Below the pieces are notes generated by a model. It was not told the origin of the DNA, made no database searches, and saw only the letters and a list, made by a program, of their open reading frames with translations. Below, one piece after another: positions 53,864 to 62,162 of a stretch of 64,000 nt of DNA. Both the position numbers and the translations under genes were made by a program. The DNA comes from Eubacteriales bacterium (GTDB taxonomy: Bacteria > Bacillota > Clostridia > Christensenellales > Aristaeellaceae). Within the stretch, counting starts at the first letter, position 1. Every line of letters begins with the position of its first letter. Location of the stretch: NCBI GenBank assembly GCA_028705775.1, contig JAQWCW010000001.1, positions 186,001-250,000 of the forward strand, given 5' to 3'.

Positions 53864-56347
53864 ATGCGTGGCTTTTCAAAAATACTCAGCGCTCTGCTGG
53901 CGGTTGTTCTGCTGATGACCTCTCTGTCGTTTGTCGCTCCGTCGGCAAGCGCCGAGGAAACCGTGCGGCTTGGCTATTGCAATTCTGATGATGTTCGTAT
54001 CCGCAGAGTTTACAATGAGACAAAACCGTGGTTCTTTGTCGATTTTGGCTGGGTCATGGAGATACTCGGCGAGAAGAAATATGACGGTACGCTGTGGTAT
54101 AAGGTTGAGTGCCCCGGCACGGAAAACCATAACCGCACGTATATCGGCTATATTGCCTCCTCGTACCTTACGGAAATGACCGCAGACCAAGTGGCGGAGT
54201 GGGAGGCAAACCCGACATATCCCTACGATTCCGTTCTGCCGACTCAGCCGGGCAATCCTACGCCCAGCCCCAGCCCTACGCCCGACCCTTCCGTTACCGC
54301 AACGCCGCAGCCGGTGCTTTTGGGCTACCTGAAAGTTACGGCGAGCGTTGTTAACATACGCGAGCAGCCAAGCACCAAGTCCACGGCGCTTGATATCGCC
54401 GTTAAAAACGACGTTCTGCCTATTATGGGCACTCCGCTCAAGGATACCGATAAGTATATATGGTACAAGGTTCAAAGCGAGAAGGGCTATTACGGCTATC
54501 TGCGCAGCGACTGCGTAACCCTTGTCGGCGATGAAAAGCCCACTCCCGACCCCAGCATTATCCCCACAATGACAGCTACCCCCAAGGTTACCGCTACCCC
54601 GAAAGCTACGGCAACCCCCTCGTCTTCTTATGGAACAGTTACCCTTACGCGCTCTGACGTAAACGTCCGCGCCTCCGCCTCGATGAAGGGGCAGGTTGTC
54701 GGCAAGGTTCAGAAGGGGCAGTCCTTCGAGGTTGTCAGCGCGCCTGTGAATAATTCTGATTACACATGGTATCATGTGCGTTTCGGCATAAGCACCACGG
54801 GCTATATCAGAGGCGATATGGTCAAGTATGACGGCAGCGCAAAGCCGACGGAAACGAATAATCCCGCCGCTTTGGGCAAGGTAACGCTCACCGCGACAGC
54901 CGTCAACCTCCGCGCCTCATACTCGCTCAACTCCAAGATTCTCAAGACCGGACTCAAGAAGGGCGCAGTTTATGATTATCTCGCCGAGCCGGTTGTAAAC
55001 GGCGGAACATCGTGGTACAAGGTAAACGTTGACGGCACAATCGGTTACATCAGCGGCTCGCTGTGCAAGGTAATCGCCGTAACGACTACCGTTACCCCCG
55101 TGCCTACGCTCGCCGTTACCTCTTATATCGAGCTGACCGGCAAGAGCGTAAATATCCGCGCGTCAGCGTCCACTACGTCCAGCATAGTAGCCAAATGGCT
55201 GCCCAAGGGAACCGTAATGGAGGTAAACGGCACTACTACCGTGAGCGGCAAGCTCTGGTACAGCGTTGTTTACGGCAGCGATAGCGGATGGGTTCTCGGA
55301 ACATATGCAAAGGAAATCACCAAGGAGCAGTACGAGGACAGCCTAAAGAGCCATCCGACGCCTACTCTGATTCCTACGCCTAGCCCCACGTCCACCGACC
55401 CCGCGAAGCAGGAAAGCGATTATGCCCGCACAACCGGCGAGAACGTTCGCGTTCGCAAGTCCGCTTCCACCTCCTCCGCTACGGTAACGATTCTTTCTGC
55501 CGAAAACACCGTTGTTGTGATAAACTCCAGCTCCAAGGTTGGCTCGTACACTTGGTATAACGTCGAGGTTGCGGGCGTAATCGGCTATATCCGCGGCGAT
55601 TTGCTGAAGATTATGACGGTTGCGGAAAAAGAGCAGTATCTGAAGGACCAGGAAACCGGCGGAGTTGCGACCTATACCACGCTGCGCATAGGCAGCACGG
55701 GCGCCGCCGTTTCAAAGCTTCAGACCGCTTTGAAGGATTTGGGCTTCTACTCCGGCAAGGTTGACGGCGATTACGGCAAGGATACCTATAACGCAGTTTT
55801 CAAGTTCCAGGAATCCAAGGGTCTTACCGCCGACGGAATCGCAGGCAGCACTACTCAGCATGAGCTTTACGGAACTTCACCCGAGGGCGGAATAAAGATT
55901 GGCGATACGACAATCTACGCCGTAGAGCTTGTCGACTGGTACAAGGGCGACATTCAGAAGGTTTGGCCGCGCGGTTCAATCGCGACTATAACCGATGTCA
56001 AGACGGGGCTCAGCTTCCGCGCATATCGCTGGGCGGGCGCGAACCATGCCGACGTCGAGCCTTTAACTGCCGCTGATACAAAGATTATGTGCCAGATTTA
56101 CGGCGTTTCCACGGCAAGCAAGATTACCTATGTTCGCCGCTCGCTGTGGGTAACCAAGGACGGACGCTCGTTCGCGGCTTCCATGTACGGCGTGCCTCAC
56201 GGAACGCAGACGATACTGGATAATAACTTCGAGGGTCAGTTCTGCGTACACTTCGTGAACAGCAAGACGCACGGAACGGACAGGGTTGACGAGGCGCACC
56301 AGACCGCGATAATGTACGCGTACAATTACGCACCCTCCAGAAAGTAA
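53864..56347 (+). CDS. Secreted SH3b-repeat, peptidoglycan-binding surface protein
   Basis: 827 residues. Signal peptide (about 1-29). Six SH3b-like modules follow (around 31-108, 153-221, 257-325, 335-405, 420-487 and 520-583), each with the VNxRxxxS pattern and YxWYxV strand, separated by Pro/Thr-rich linkers. Next is a peptidoglycan-binding type-1 domain (about 603-660, with KVDGDYGKDTYNAVFKFQ). A C-terminal domain of about 150 residues carries GANHADVEPLTAADT, Cys794 and His796 in FCVHF, and His803, Asp809 and His812. I cannot name this last domain; it may be catalytic. The protein is probably wall-associated. The ribosome site is GTGGGGA. Confidence 0.85.
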   Translation: MRGFSKILSALLAVVLLMTSLSFVAPSASAEETVRLGYCNSDDVRIRRVYNETKPWFFVDFGWVMEILGEKKYDGTLWYKVECPGTENHNRTYIGYIASSYLTEMTADQVAEWEANPTYPYDSVLPTQPGNPTPSPSPTPDPSVTATPQPVLLGYLKVTASVVNIREQPSTKSTALDIAVKNDVLPIMGTPLKDTDKYIWYKVQSEKGYYGYLRSDCVTLVGDEKPTPDPSIIPTMTATPKVTATPKATATPSSSYGTVTLTRSDVNVRASASMKGQVVGKVQKGQSFEVVSAPVNNSDYTWYHVRFGISTTGYIRGDMVKYDGSAKPTETNNPAALGKVTLTATAVNLRASYSLNSKILKTGLKKGAVYDYLAEPVVNGGTSWYKVNVDGTIGYISGSLCKVIAVTTTVTPVPTLAVTSYIELTGKSVNIRASASTTSSIVAKWLPKGTVMEVNGTTTVSGKLWYSVVYGSDSGWVLGTYAKEITKEQYEDSLKSHPTPTLIPTPSPTSTDPAKQESDYARTTGENVRVRKSASTSSATVTILSAENTVVVINSSSKVGSYTWYNVEVAGVIGYIRGDLLKIMTVAEKEQYLKDQETGGVATYTTLRIGSTGAAVSKLQTALKDLGFYSGKVDGDYGKDTYNAVFKFQESKGLTADGIAGSTTQHELYGTSPEGGIKIGDTTIYAVELVDWYKGDIQKVWPRGSIATITDVKTGLSFRAYRWAGANHADVEPLTAADTKIMCQIYGVSTASKITYVRRSLWVTKDGRSFAASMYGVPHGTQTILDNNFEGQFCVHFVNSKTHGTDRVDEAHQTAIMYAYNYAPSRK

Positions 56348-56438
56348 GCCGATTGCTCCGCAAGGAGCAAGGCAGCCGGCTTCCGAGTAAGCGCGCAGGC
56401 ATAGCGCGGTATGCGGCCGCTGGCAGTAAACATCATTT

Positions 56439-56476
56439 CGCCTCCTGTCATGAGAAATCGTGATAGGAGGCGTTTT
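56439..56476 (+). terminator. Terminator after the SH3-repeat protein gene
   Basis: CGCCTCCT (56439-56446) pairs with AGGAGGCG (56465-56472), then TTTTAG; additional pairing of TCA with TGA lies inside. It is 91 bases past the stop. Confidence 0.8.
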
Positions 56477-56664
56477 AGCGGAGAGGCGCAGGCTGATACG
56501 GCGGTTATTTCGGCGCTTGCGCAGACAGGATAGCGGCGGTTTTATGGCGACATCATAGGCTAACAGGGCGAGGACTCCGCTCTCGCCGAAGTTTCGTACA
56601 ATGCGTAAGCAAATTGATAGTACAGAATTGCCGTATAGAATACTGTATAGATATGGCATGGAGC

Positions 56665-56720
56665 GTTGCGGCGCTGTGTAAATAAGCGCGCGCAATAACA
56701 TGGCTTACACATTGCGCAAC
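56665..56720. repeat. Interrupted inverted repeat in intergenic DNA
   Basis: GTTGCG-GCGC-TGTGTAA (56665-56681) against TTACACA-TT-GCGCAAC (56705-56720): two blocks of pairing (6 and 7 bases) around an internal loop. There is no T-run. A purpose is not visible; a small RNA or repeat remnant is possible. Confidence 0.4.
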
Positions 56721-56809
56721 GACATGGTTTGCAGCATGGGCAGGATTATGATAAATACCACGGCGCGCAATTTAGCTTTGGAGAGAAACGATACTGGTAA
56801 ACTATGCAG

Positions 56810-56828
56810 GGGCGAACTGCGTTCGCCC
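56810..56828. repeat. Short perfect hairpin GGGCGAAC-TGC-GTTCGCCC
   Basis: An 8-bp stem with a 3-base loop. The same string is a familiar dispersed palindrome in intergenic DNA of gut bacteria, as far as I recall. It belongs to no gene here. Confidence 0.5.
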
Positions 56829-56844
56829 GCACAAACAACCAAAC

Positions 56845-56883
56845 GCACAAACAAACCGCGCGGCATCAAACGATGCCGCGCGG
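56845..56883 (-). terminator. Terminator after the GNAT gene
   Basis: CCGCGCGGCATC-GTTT-GATGCCGCGCGG on the minus strand (56856-56883), a perfect 12-bp stem, followed by TTTGTTTGTG. It lies 87 bases beyond the GNAT stop. Confidence 0.75.
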
Positions 56884-56969
56884 CTAAAGCAATATGTTAT
56901 GGATGGACTTAGTTATCGGTTGCGCGATTGCACTCCGCGCTAAGCAAATAGATTGTTTGCGCTCCGCGC

Positions 56970-57458
56970 TCAGTAGTCGAAGCTGTTTCCGCGGATTTCA
57001 ATCGTTTCGCGCAGGCGCTCGCCTTTATAGGGCTTTCTGATTTCGATAAGGTTAAGCACGTTATAGCCCTTGGAGTGGAGGAAGGCAATCATCGCGTTGT
57101 TGTTTGGATGGACGTAGTTATAGGGCGTTTCATCGCCGTATTTACGCGCAAGCTCCTCCGCCTTTTCATAGAGCGCCGAAGCAACGCCGAGCCTGCGCTT
57201 ATCCTCGCGAACGAAGATTGATTCAACCCAAACGCAAGGCTCCTGAACGCGGCAAACGATATAGCCAATCGGATCGCTTTCGCTGCCTGCGCAGAATACG
57301 GGATAGCCGTCATCCAAATACCCGCGGATTTCGCTTTCGGCATTTTCAAGGCTTTCGGCGGATTCTATGCCCTTTAGCGCGCCCAGCTCCCGCCTGAAAC
57401 CGGCGACAAGCGGCGCTATTGCTTTTGCGTCCTTATAATCCGCTTTTCTTATAACCAT
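56970..57458 (-). CDS. GNAT-family N-acetyltransferase
   Basis: 162 residues. The GNAT fold is seen in IGYIVCRVQEPCVWVESIFVREDKRRLGVASALYEKAEELARK, containing the acetyl-CoA pyrophosphate loop R-R-L-G-V-A-S, followed by YNYVHPNNNAMIAFLHSKGY. The substrate is unknown. GGAG lies 7 bases from the ATG, and the gene begins 49 bases after the hydrogenase, so it may be the last gene of that operon. Confidence 0.82.
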   Translation of the reverse strand: MVIRKADYKDAKAIAPLVAGFRRELGALKGIESAESLENAESEIRGYLDDGYPVFCAGSESDPIGYIVCRVQEPCVWVESIFVREDKRRLGVASALYEKAEELARKYGDETPYNYVHPNNNAMIAFLHSKGYNVLNLIEIRKPYKGERLRETIEIRGNSFDY

Positions 57459-57507
57459 GCTGCTTCTCCGTGCTTTTTCTCAGCCCGCGCGAAGGCGCGA
57501 TTGCGGC

Positions 57508-58944
57508 TCAGTCCTTGGAAAACGAGCATTGCGTAAGCGCGTCGGAGATGGTTTTTTCATATGCCTCTCTGCCGTACTTGTCGACCTCGCTCTTGTTCTT
57601 TTCGCCGTGGGTAAGGCAGCCCGCGCCGCCGATGCAGCCGCCGACGCACGCCATGCCCTCGATGAAATTTTCCGGCAGAACGTTCTTGCTCTTTTTGAGC
57701 AGCGCTATCTTGCATTGCTCGATACCGTCGCAGACCATCGGCTTCAAATCGAAATCGCCGTTCCCGCGCTCCTGAAGCGCCTGCTTGACCGCGTCGGAAA
57801 GCCCGCCGCTTCTTGCGAAAATTCTGCCGTAGAAGGAGGCGTTGTCAAGCACGTCCTCCTCAAACGCGGGAATATCGAAATCGCGGCTGTCAAACCACGC
57901 CTGAAGCTCCTCAAAGGTCAGAACGCAGTCCACATACGGGCTTACGGTTTCCTTCTGCTGCTCAAGCTTCTTTGCGGTGCATGGGCCAATGAATATGACC
58001 TTCGCCGTCGAATCGGTCTTTTTGATGAACCTTCCAAGCTCTGCCATAGGCGAGAGGTTGCTGCTTATATGCTCCTTGAGCTGCGGGAAATTCTTCTCGA
58101 TATAGCTTACGAACGCGGGGCAGCAGGAGGAGGTGAGGAAGCCCTTTTCGGAAAGCTCGCCCGCTTCCTTCCATGCGGTCATGTCCGCTCCCAGAGCCGT
58201 TTCGATTACTCCGTAAAAGCCCAAACGCTTGAGCGCGGAAATAACCTGACCGAGCTTTACGTTCCCGAACTGGCTGCTGATGGATGGCGCGACGATTGAA
58301 TACACCTTGTATTTCTTGTTTCCGTCGCTTTCCCTGAGCATATTTATGGCGTCGACGAGGTAGCTCTTATCCTGAATCGCGCCGAACGGGCATTGGTAGG
58401 CGCAAGCGCCGCAGCCGATGCACTTGTTCTCGTCGATTTCGGAGACTTGGTCTTCGTTCATGTGGATAGCCTTGACCTTGCAGGCGTTCTCGCAGGGGCG
58501 TATATGCTTTGCGATTGCGCTGTAAGGGCAGACGGCGGCGCATTTGCCGCAGCCGATGCACTTTGCGGGGTCGATTCTTGCATGGCGGTTATCGTCAAGC
58601 GAGATTGCGCCCTTCGGACAGGCTGCCATGCAGCGGTGCGCGATGCAGCCGCGGCAGTTTTCGCCGACCATGTAGCCGCTTACGGGGCATTCGTCGCAGG
58701 CGATTCCGATAACCTCGACAACGTTCGGGTCTTGCTTGTTTCCGCCCATTGCAAGCTTGACGCGCTCGGCAAGAATTGCGCGCTCCTTGTAAACGCAGCA
58801 GCGCATTGTCGGCTTTTTGCCCGGGATTATCATTTTGGGAATATCCAGATAGCAATCCTGCAGCTTGTCGTCATAGGCGTGCCGCGCAACTTCGCGCAGA
58901 ACCTGATATTTCAGCTTTTGTACATCCGTATCAAAAATTCTCAT
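57508..58944 (-). CDS. Monomeric [FeFe]-hydrogenase, group B-like
   Basis: 478 residues from the ATG at 58944 with GGAGG 4 bases upstream; the open frame continues 75 codons upstream into the phosphatase gene and is not needed. The N-terminal half carries several ferredoxin-type clusters: CDECPVSGYMVGENCRGC, CMAACPKGA, CIGCGKCAAVCPYSAI, and CIGCGACAYQCPFGAI. The H-cluster domain has L1 TSSCCPAF (Cys274 and Cys275), L2 IGPCTAKK (Cys322) and L3 MACVGGCIGG (Cys433, Cys437). TSCCPAF-type L1 and the shortened L3 mark group B. It likely makes or uses H2 with ferredoxin in the cytoplasm. It follows the phosphatase by 14 bases. Confidence 0.88.
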   Translation of the reverse strand: MRIFDTDVQKLKYQVLREVARHAYDDKLQDCYLDIPKMIIPGKKPTMRCCVYKERAILAERVKLAMGGNKQDPNVVEVIGIACDECPVSGYMVGENCRGCIAHRCMAACPKGAISLDDNRHARIDPAKCIGCGKCAAVCPYSAIAKHIRPCENACKVKAIHMNEDQVSEIDENKCIGCGACAYQCPFGAIQDKSYLVDAINMLRESDGNKKYKVYSIVAPSISSQFGNVKLGQVISALKRLGFYGVIETALGADMTAWKEAGELSEKGFLTSSCCPAFVSYIEKNFPQLKEHISSNLSPMAELGRFIKKTDSTAKVIFIGPCTAKKLEQQKETVSPYVDCVLTFEELQAWFDSRDFDIPAFEEDVLDNASFYGRIFARSGGLSDAVKQALQERGNGDFDLKPMVCDGIEQCKIALLKKSKNVLPENFIEGMACVGGCIGGAGCLTHGEKNKSEVDKYGREAYEKTISDALTQCSFSKD

Positions 58945-58958
58945 ATTTCCTCCGGCTT

Positions 58959-60131
58959 CTAAAAGTAGGACAGCCTTATATGCTTGCCCATCTGCTTGAG
59001 GCAGTCGCCGAGCGCCTGTATAAGCTGCTGCTTGACTGAAAAGGTAATCGGCAGGTTCGGGTTCTGGTGCGCGGGATTGATTGCTCTGCCGACGAAGAAG
59101 CTGATATCCGTCGCGTCCTCGAAAAGCATTCGCGCAATCTGGCTCGCTCCGTCCTTGCCGTTTTGCCATTTCGGTGCAAGGCTTGCGGTTTCAAGAAAAT
59201 CCTTTGCGTAGGTAAGCACCTTTGAGAGCGTGACAACGCCCTCCGTTACCAGGTCAACGCCCTTCAAGGTGCTGATTGGCGGAACGTCGGGGTCGGGATA
59301 GTCGAGGCAGGGGACGAGCGGCTTGCCGAGATACCGCGAGGCAAGATTGCTCGTTGTTCCGCCGCAGACAATCTTCTGCCCTTCCTTTGCAAAGAACAGG
59401 TTGAGCATTTTCATATCGTCCGCGCGCTTTTCGGGCGGGCCGACCATGAGACTTACCGAGCGGCGCGGGCGTATGCGCAGAACGGCGATAGTTGTGTCGT
59501 CTCCCGGCTTTCCGCCGTAAAGGCTTCCGCACTCGTCAGCCACAAGCCCTGCCACAGCCTTTGCGGAGGCGTCCGGTTGATAATTGCCGATTAGAAAGTC
59601 GGCTATGCTGTCGCGCGTCCAGCCGAAATTCATCGTAACGCCAAGCCCTGCAAACTCCGCTCCGTCGCTCATGGCAACGAAAAGGTCGCCTTCCTTTACG
59701 GGAAAGGTGCTTTCCCAGATTGTCTTGTCGTGTATTACGCGCGTGGTTTTCGGGTATTTGAACTCCTCGCCGCCGCGCAGAACGATTGTCGCCGGATTGT
59801 CGAACTGGATTATATGCGCGGTTTTGTTTTCTAAAATCCTGATAATCGTGAAGGTTGAGTAAGCCGCCTGACGGACGCTGCATACGGGAAGGGTTGCCGC
59901 AAGCGTCTGAACGCACTCGTCAACAGGCATTCCGCCCGCCGCCATCGTGCAGGCAATCTTGCTTGTCAGCGTTGCAAGAATGTTCGCCTTTACGCCGCTG
60001 CCAAGCCCGTCGGCAAGCACGAGCGTAGTGTCGCCCTCGCCGCCGCCCGATATTTCTACGCGGTCGCCGCAAAGGGTTTCACCCGCCTTGTTAAGGCTTA
60101 CCCAGCCGGTTTCCGTCCAAAGGTCATTCAT
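58959..60131 (-). CDS. SpoIIE-type PP2C serine/threonine phosphatase
   Basis: 390 residues. The first 220 are a SpoIIE/PPM phosphatase: GDRVEISGGGEGDTTLVLADGLGSGVKA with the metal Asp in LADGLGSG, VAMSDGAEFAG, and GKPGDDTTIAVLRI near its end. The last 160 residues are an added domain, possibly regulatory, that I do not recognise. The start overlaps the end of the sensory hydrogenase gene by 8 bases. Such phosphatases are found with sensory [FeFe]-hydrogenases and are presumed to act on a partner protein. No matching kinase or anti-sigma pair lies beside it. Confidence 0.85.
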   Translation of the reverse strand: MNDLWTETGWVSLNKAGETLCGDRVEISGGGEGDTTLVLADGLGSGVKANILATLTSKIACTMAAGGMPVDECVQTLAATLPVCSVRQAAYSTFTIIRILENKTAHIIQFDNPATIVLRGGEEFKYPKTTRVIHDKTIWESTFPVKEGDLFVAMSDGAEFAGLGVTMNFGWTRDSIADFLIGNYQPDASAKAVAGLVADECGSLYGGKPGDDTTIAVLRIRPRRSVSLMVGPPEKRADDMKMLNLFFAKEGQKIVCGGTTSNLASRYLGKPLVPCLDYPDPDVPPISTLKGVDLVTEGVVTLSKVLTYAKDFLETASLAPKWQNGKDGASQIARMLFEDATDISFFVGRAINPAHQNPNLPITFSVKQQLIQALGDCLKQMGKHIRLSYF

Positions 60132-61794
60132 GGCTCATCGCATCCTTCAGCTTGCTGAGCGCCAGCTTGGTTTCGGCCGTCGTTTCGCCGAGCAGGGAGG
60201 CTATCTCCTGAACTACGCGCATCTGCTTGTCGATAACCCTGTCGGCGGTTTCAACGGTGCGCTGCCTGAGCGCCTCGTCCCTGCCGCGCAGCGACTCGCG
60301 CTCCGTAACATCTCGCAGAATTGCTATTACCACATGGTACTGCACGTCGTAAATAACCGTTTCTTCAATATATCTTCCGTATTCGGCAAGATAGCGGCTT
60401 CTGCCGACGATGTTGCGCATTTCCGTGATTGCCGTCTGATACGGCTCAGGATTGAGAACCCTGATTATGTTCTCGTGCAGCACGTCGTTTTCGCCCGTCA
60501 GGTTGAGCAGCTTGATTGCCGCGCGGTTAATCTGCTGAACGGTAAGGTTTTCGTCCATTACGATAACGGCATTCGGGGTATTGCGCAGAATTTCGTCCGA
60601 GAAGCTTTCCGCCTTTTCCTTCAGGAACGGCAGGCACATTTCAAGCTGCGCCTTGCCCTGAAGAATCGCAACCGCCTTATCGCGGCAGGTGGGATAGCCG
60701 CAGCAGCCGCAGTTAAGCTCCTTTTCGGGCGAGGTTTTGCCCATTTTGCGCAGCATTTCCTGCACGGCGGACGAGCCGACGCTCACCCTGCCCGTGCCCA
60801 TAAAGGCAAAATCGTGCGAAAGGCTCTGCGGCTCTTTTTCGATTTCAAAGCGCTCGTCTCCGGCAAAGCTGTCAACCCGAAGCGCTCCGCGCAGCCTGCG
60901 CTCGCGATGCTCGCGTATCGAGGGCCCGTTTATACAGCCGCCCTCGCAGGCGTTCATTTCGATGAACACGTTTTTGAGCGCTCCGCTTTTCAGCTCCTCG
61001 AATACGGCGCGGCAGTTGTCAACGCCGTCAATCGCAACCCTGCGGTAGCCCTCGATTTTGTCGGTCGCCTTGAGCACTCCGCCTGTCGCGGGGTAGAATC
61101 TTGCGCGCTTGCCGCTCTGCGGGGTAAGCTCGTTCATTTTGATTTCCACGTTAGCGCTCTGAAGCCATGCGCGCAGCTCGTCATAGGTGAGCGCCGCGTC
61201 CGTGTAGGAGCTGTGGTCAGCCTCGTCCTTTTTCGCTATGCACGGCCCGATGAACACGGTAAAGCAGGAGGGGTCTTTTTCCTTGAGCAGCTTGCAGTGC
61301 GCCTCCATCGGAGTAAGCACTTTGGCAAGATACGGAAGCATATCCGGATAATACTTCTGTATCAAAAGATTGATTGTGGGGCAGCAGCTGGAAATAAGGA
61401 CGGACGTTTTCTTCTGGCGCATGATTTCCGCGTATCTGTCGCTTACCATCTGCGCGCCAACCGCAGTTTCCTCCGTGTCCGCTATCCCGAGGCGCGAAAG
61501 CGCCTCCTTCATATCGTCAAGGGAGCTTACGGGAAACTCCGCGATAAACGAAGGGGCGAGGGAGCAGACGACGCGCCTGCCGCTTGAAACCGCCTTGCGG
61601 ACAAGCTCAACGTCGGAGCGCACCTGCTTTGCCTTCTGCGGGCATACAACGAAGCAGCTTCCGCAAAGTATGCACTCGTCGGGTATGATTTCGGCGCGGC
61701 TTTGGGAAAATCTGATTGCCTTAACGGAACAGGTGCGTATACATTTATAACAATCCTTGCAGTTGCTTTCCTTAAGGCTGAGTATTTCCGGCAT
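60124..61794 (-). CDS. hydS: Sensory-type [FeFe]-hydrogenase with PAS domain (HydS-like, group C)
   Basis: 556 residues. N-terminal 2x[4Fe-4S] ferredoxin (CKDCYKCIRTCSVKAI; CILCGSCFVVCPQKAK). H-cluster domain with L1 SSCCPT (Cys137, Cys138), L2 IGPCIAKKDE (Cys185) and L3 NACEGGCINGP (Cys283, Cys287). Then a cluster-binding motif, CGCCGYPTCRDKAVAI with a later Cys in QLEMC, a PAS domain (about 420-520), and a coiled C-terminus. The catalytic domain plus PAS, next to a PP2C phosphatase, is the signature of group C sensory hydrogenases such as T. maritima HydS. It probably senses H2 or redox state rather than turning over quickly. AAGGAAG precedes the ATG. Confidence 0.85.
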   Translation of the reverse strand: MPEILSLKESNCKDCYKCIRTCSVKAIRFSQSRAEIIPDECILCGSCFVVCPQKAKQVRSDVELVRKAVSSGRRVVCSLAPSFIAEFPVSSLDDMKEALSRLGIADTEETAVGAQMVSDRYAEIMRQKKTSVLISSCCPTINLLIQKYYPDMLPYLAKVLTPMEAHCKLLKEKDPSCFTVFIGPCIAKKDEADHSSYTDAALTYDELRAWLQSANVEIKMNELTPQSGKRARFYPATGGVLKATDKIEGYRRVAIDGVDNCRAVFEELKSGALKNVFIEMNACEGGCINGPSIREHRERRLRGALRVDSFAGDERFEIEKEPQSLSHDFAFMGTGRVSVGSSAVQEMLRKMGKTSPEKELNCGCCGYPTCRDKAVAILQGKAQLEMCLPFLKEKAESFSDEILRNTPNAVIVMDENLTVQQINRAAIKLLNLTGENDVLHENIIRVLNPEPYQTAITEMRNIVGRSRYLAEYGRYIEETVIYDVQYHVVIAILRDVTERESLRGRDEALRQRTVETADRVIDKQMRVVQEIASLLGETTAETKLALSKLKDAMSHE

Positions 61795-61823
61795 TATTGC
61801 AGCTTCCTTTCAGGAGTATTTGC

Positions 61824-62075
61824 TTACGCTTCCTTGCCTAAGCGCTTGAGTACATTCTCGGTGAAGAACGCCTTGGTGGTTTCAGGCTTGAGGGAGAAGC
61901 TTTCGCCGTCGAGGGTAACGCATACGCCGTTCTGGCAGTTGCCCATGCAGAATTGACCGGCAAGCTCAACATCGTCCTTGACGTCGTACTGCGCCACAAG
62001 GCGCTGCAGCTCCTCAACAATTTGCCTTGAGCCCTTCAGGTGGCAGCTTGAGCCGATGCAGATAGTGATTTTCAT
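61824..62075 (-). CDS. Small thioredoxin-like [2Fe-2S] ferredoxin
   Basis: 83 residues, NuoE-like fold. Cysteines at 6 and 11 (CIGSSCHLKG) and 43 and 47 (FCMGNCQNG) fit a [2Fe-2S] site (C-x4-C, C-x3-C). AGGAGG lies 9 bases from the ATG, and the gene is 29 bases upstream of hydS. It probably passes electrons to the sensory hydrogenase. First gene of this operon, behind the terminator at 62109. Confidence 0.88.
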   Translation of the reverse strand: MKITICIGSSCHLKGSRQIVEELQRLVAQYDVKDDVELAGQFCMGNCQNGVCVTLDGESFSLKPETTKAFFTENVLKRLGKEA

Positions 62076-62108
62076 TTGAGTTTCCTCCTGTCGATTTGTA
62101 ATTTGATT

Positions 62109-62147
62109 AAGAAAAGTTCGGGGCGCGGAGAAACCTCTCCCCGCCCC
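62109..62147 (-). terminator. Terminator between the kinase gene and the hydrogenase operon
   Basis: Minus strand: GGGGCGGGGAGA (62136-62147) pairs with TCTCCGCGCCCC (62120-62131), a C opposite G in one place, followed by GAACTTTTCTT. It lies 15 bases past the kinase-gene stop. Confidence 0.75.
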
Positions 62148-62162
62148 GTAAAGCCCTTGTTC

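Noticed and set aside
56700..56912. 70-residue plus-strand frame in the intergenic region
   Set aside because: It runs through two hairpins, one a terminator, and has no ribosome site.
59947..61587. 546-residue plus-strand open frame
   Set aside because: Opposite to the sensory hydrogenase, whose Fe-S motifs are unmistakable; no domain on this strand.
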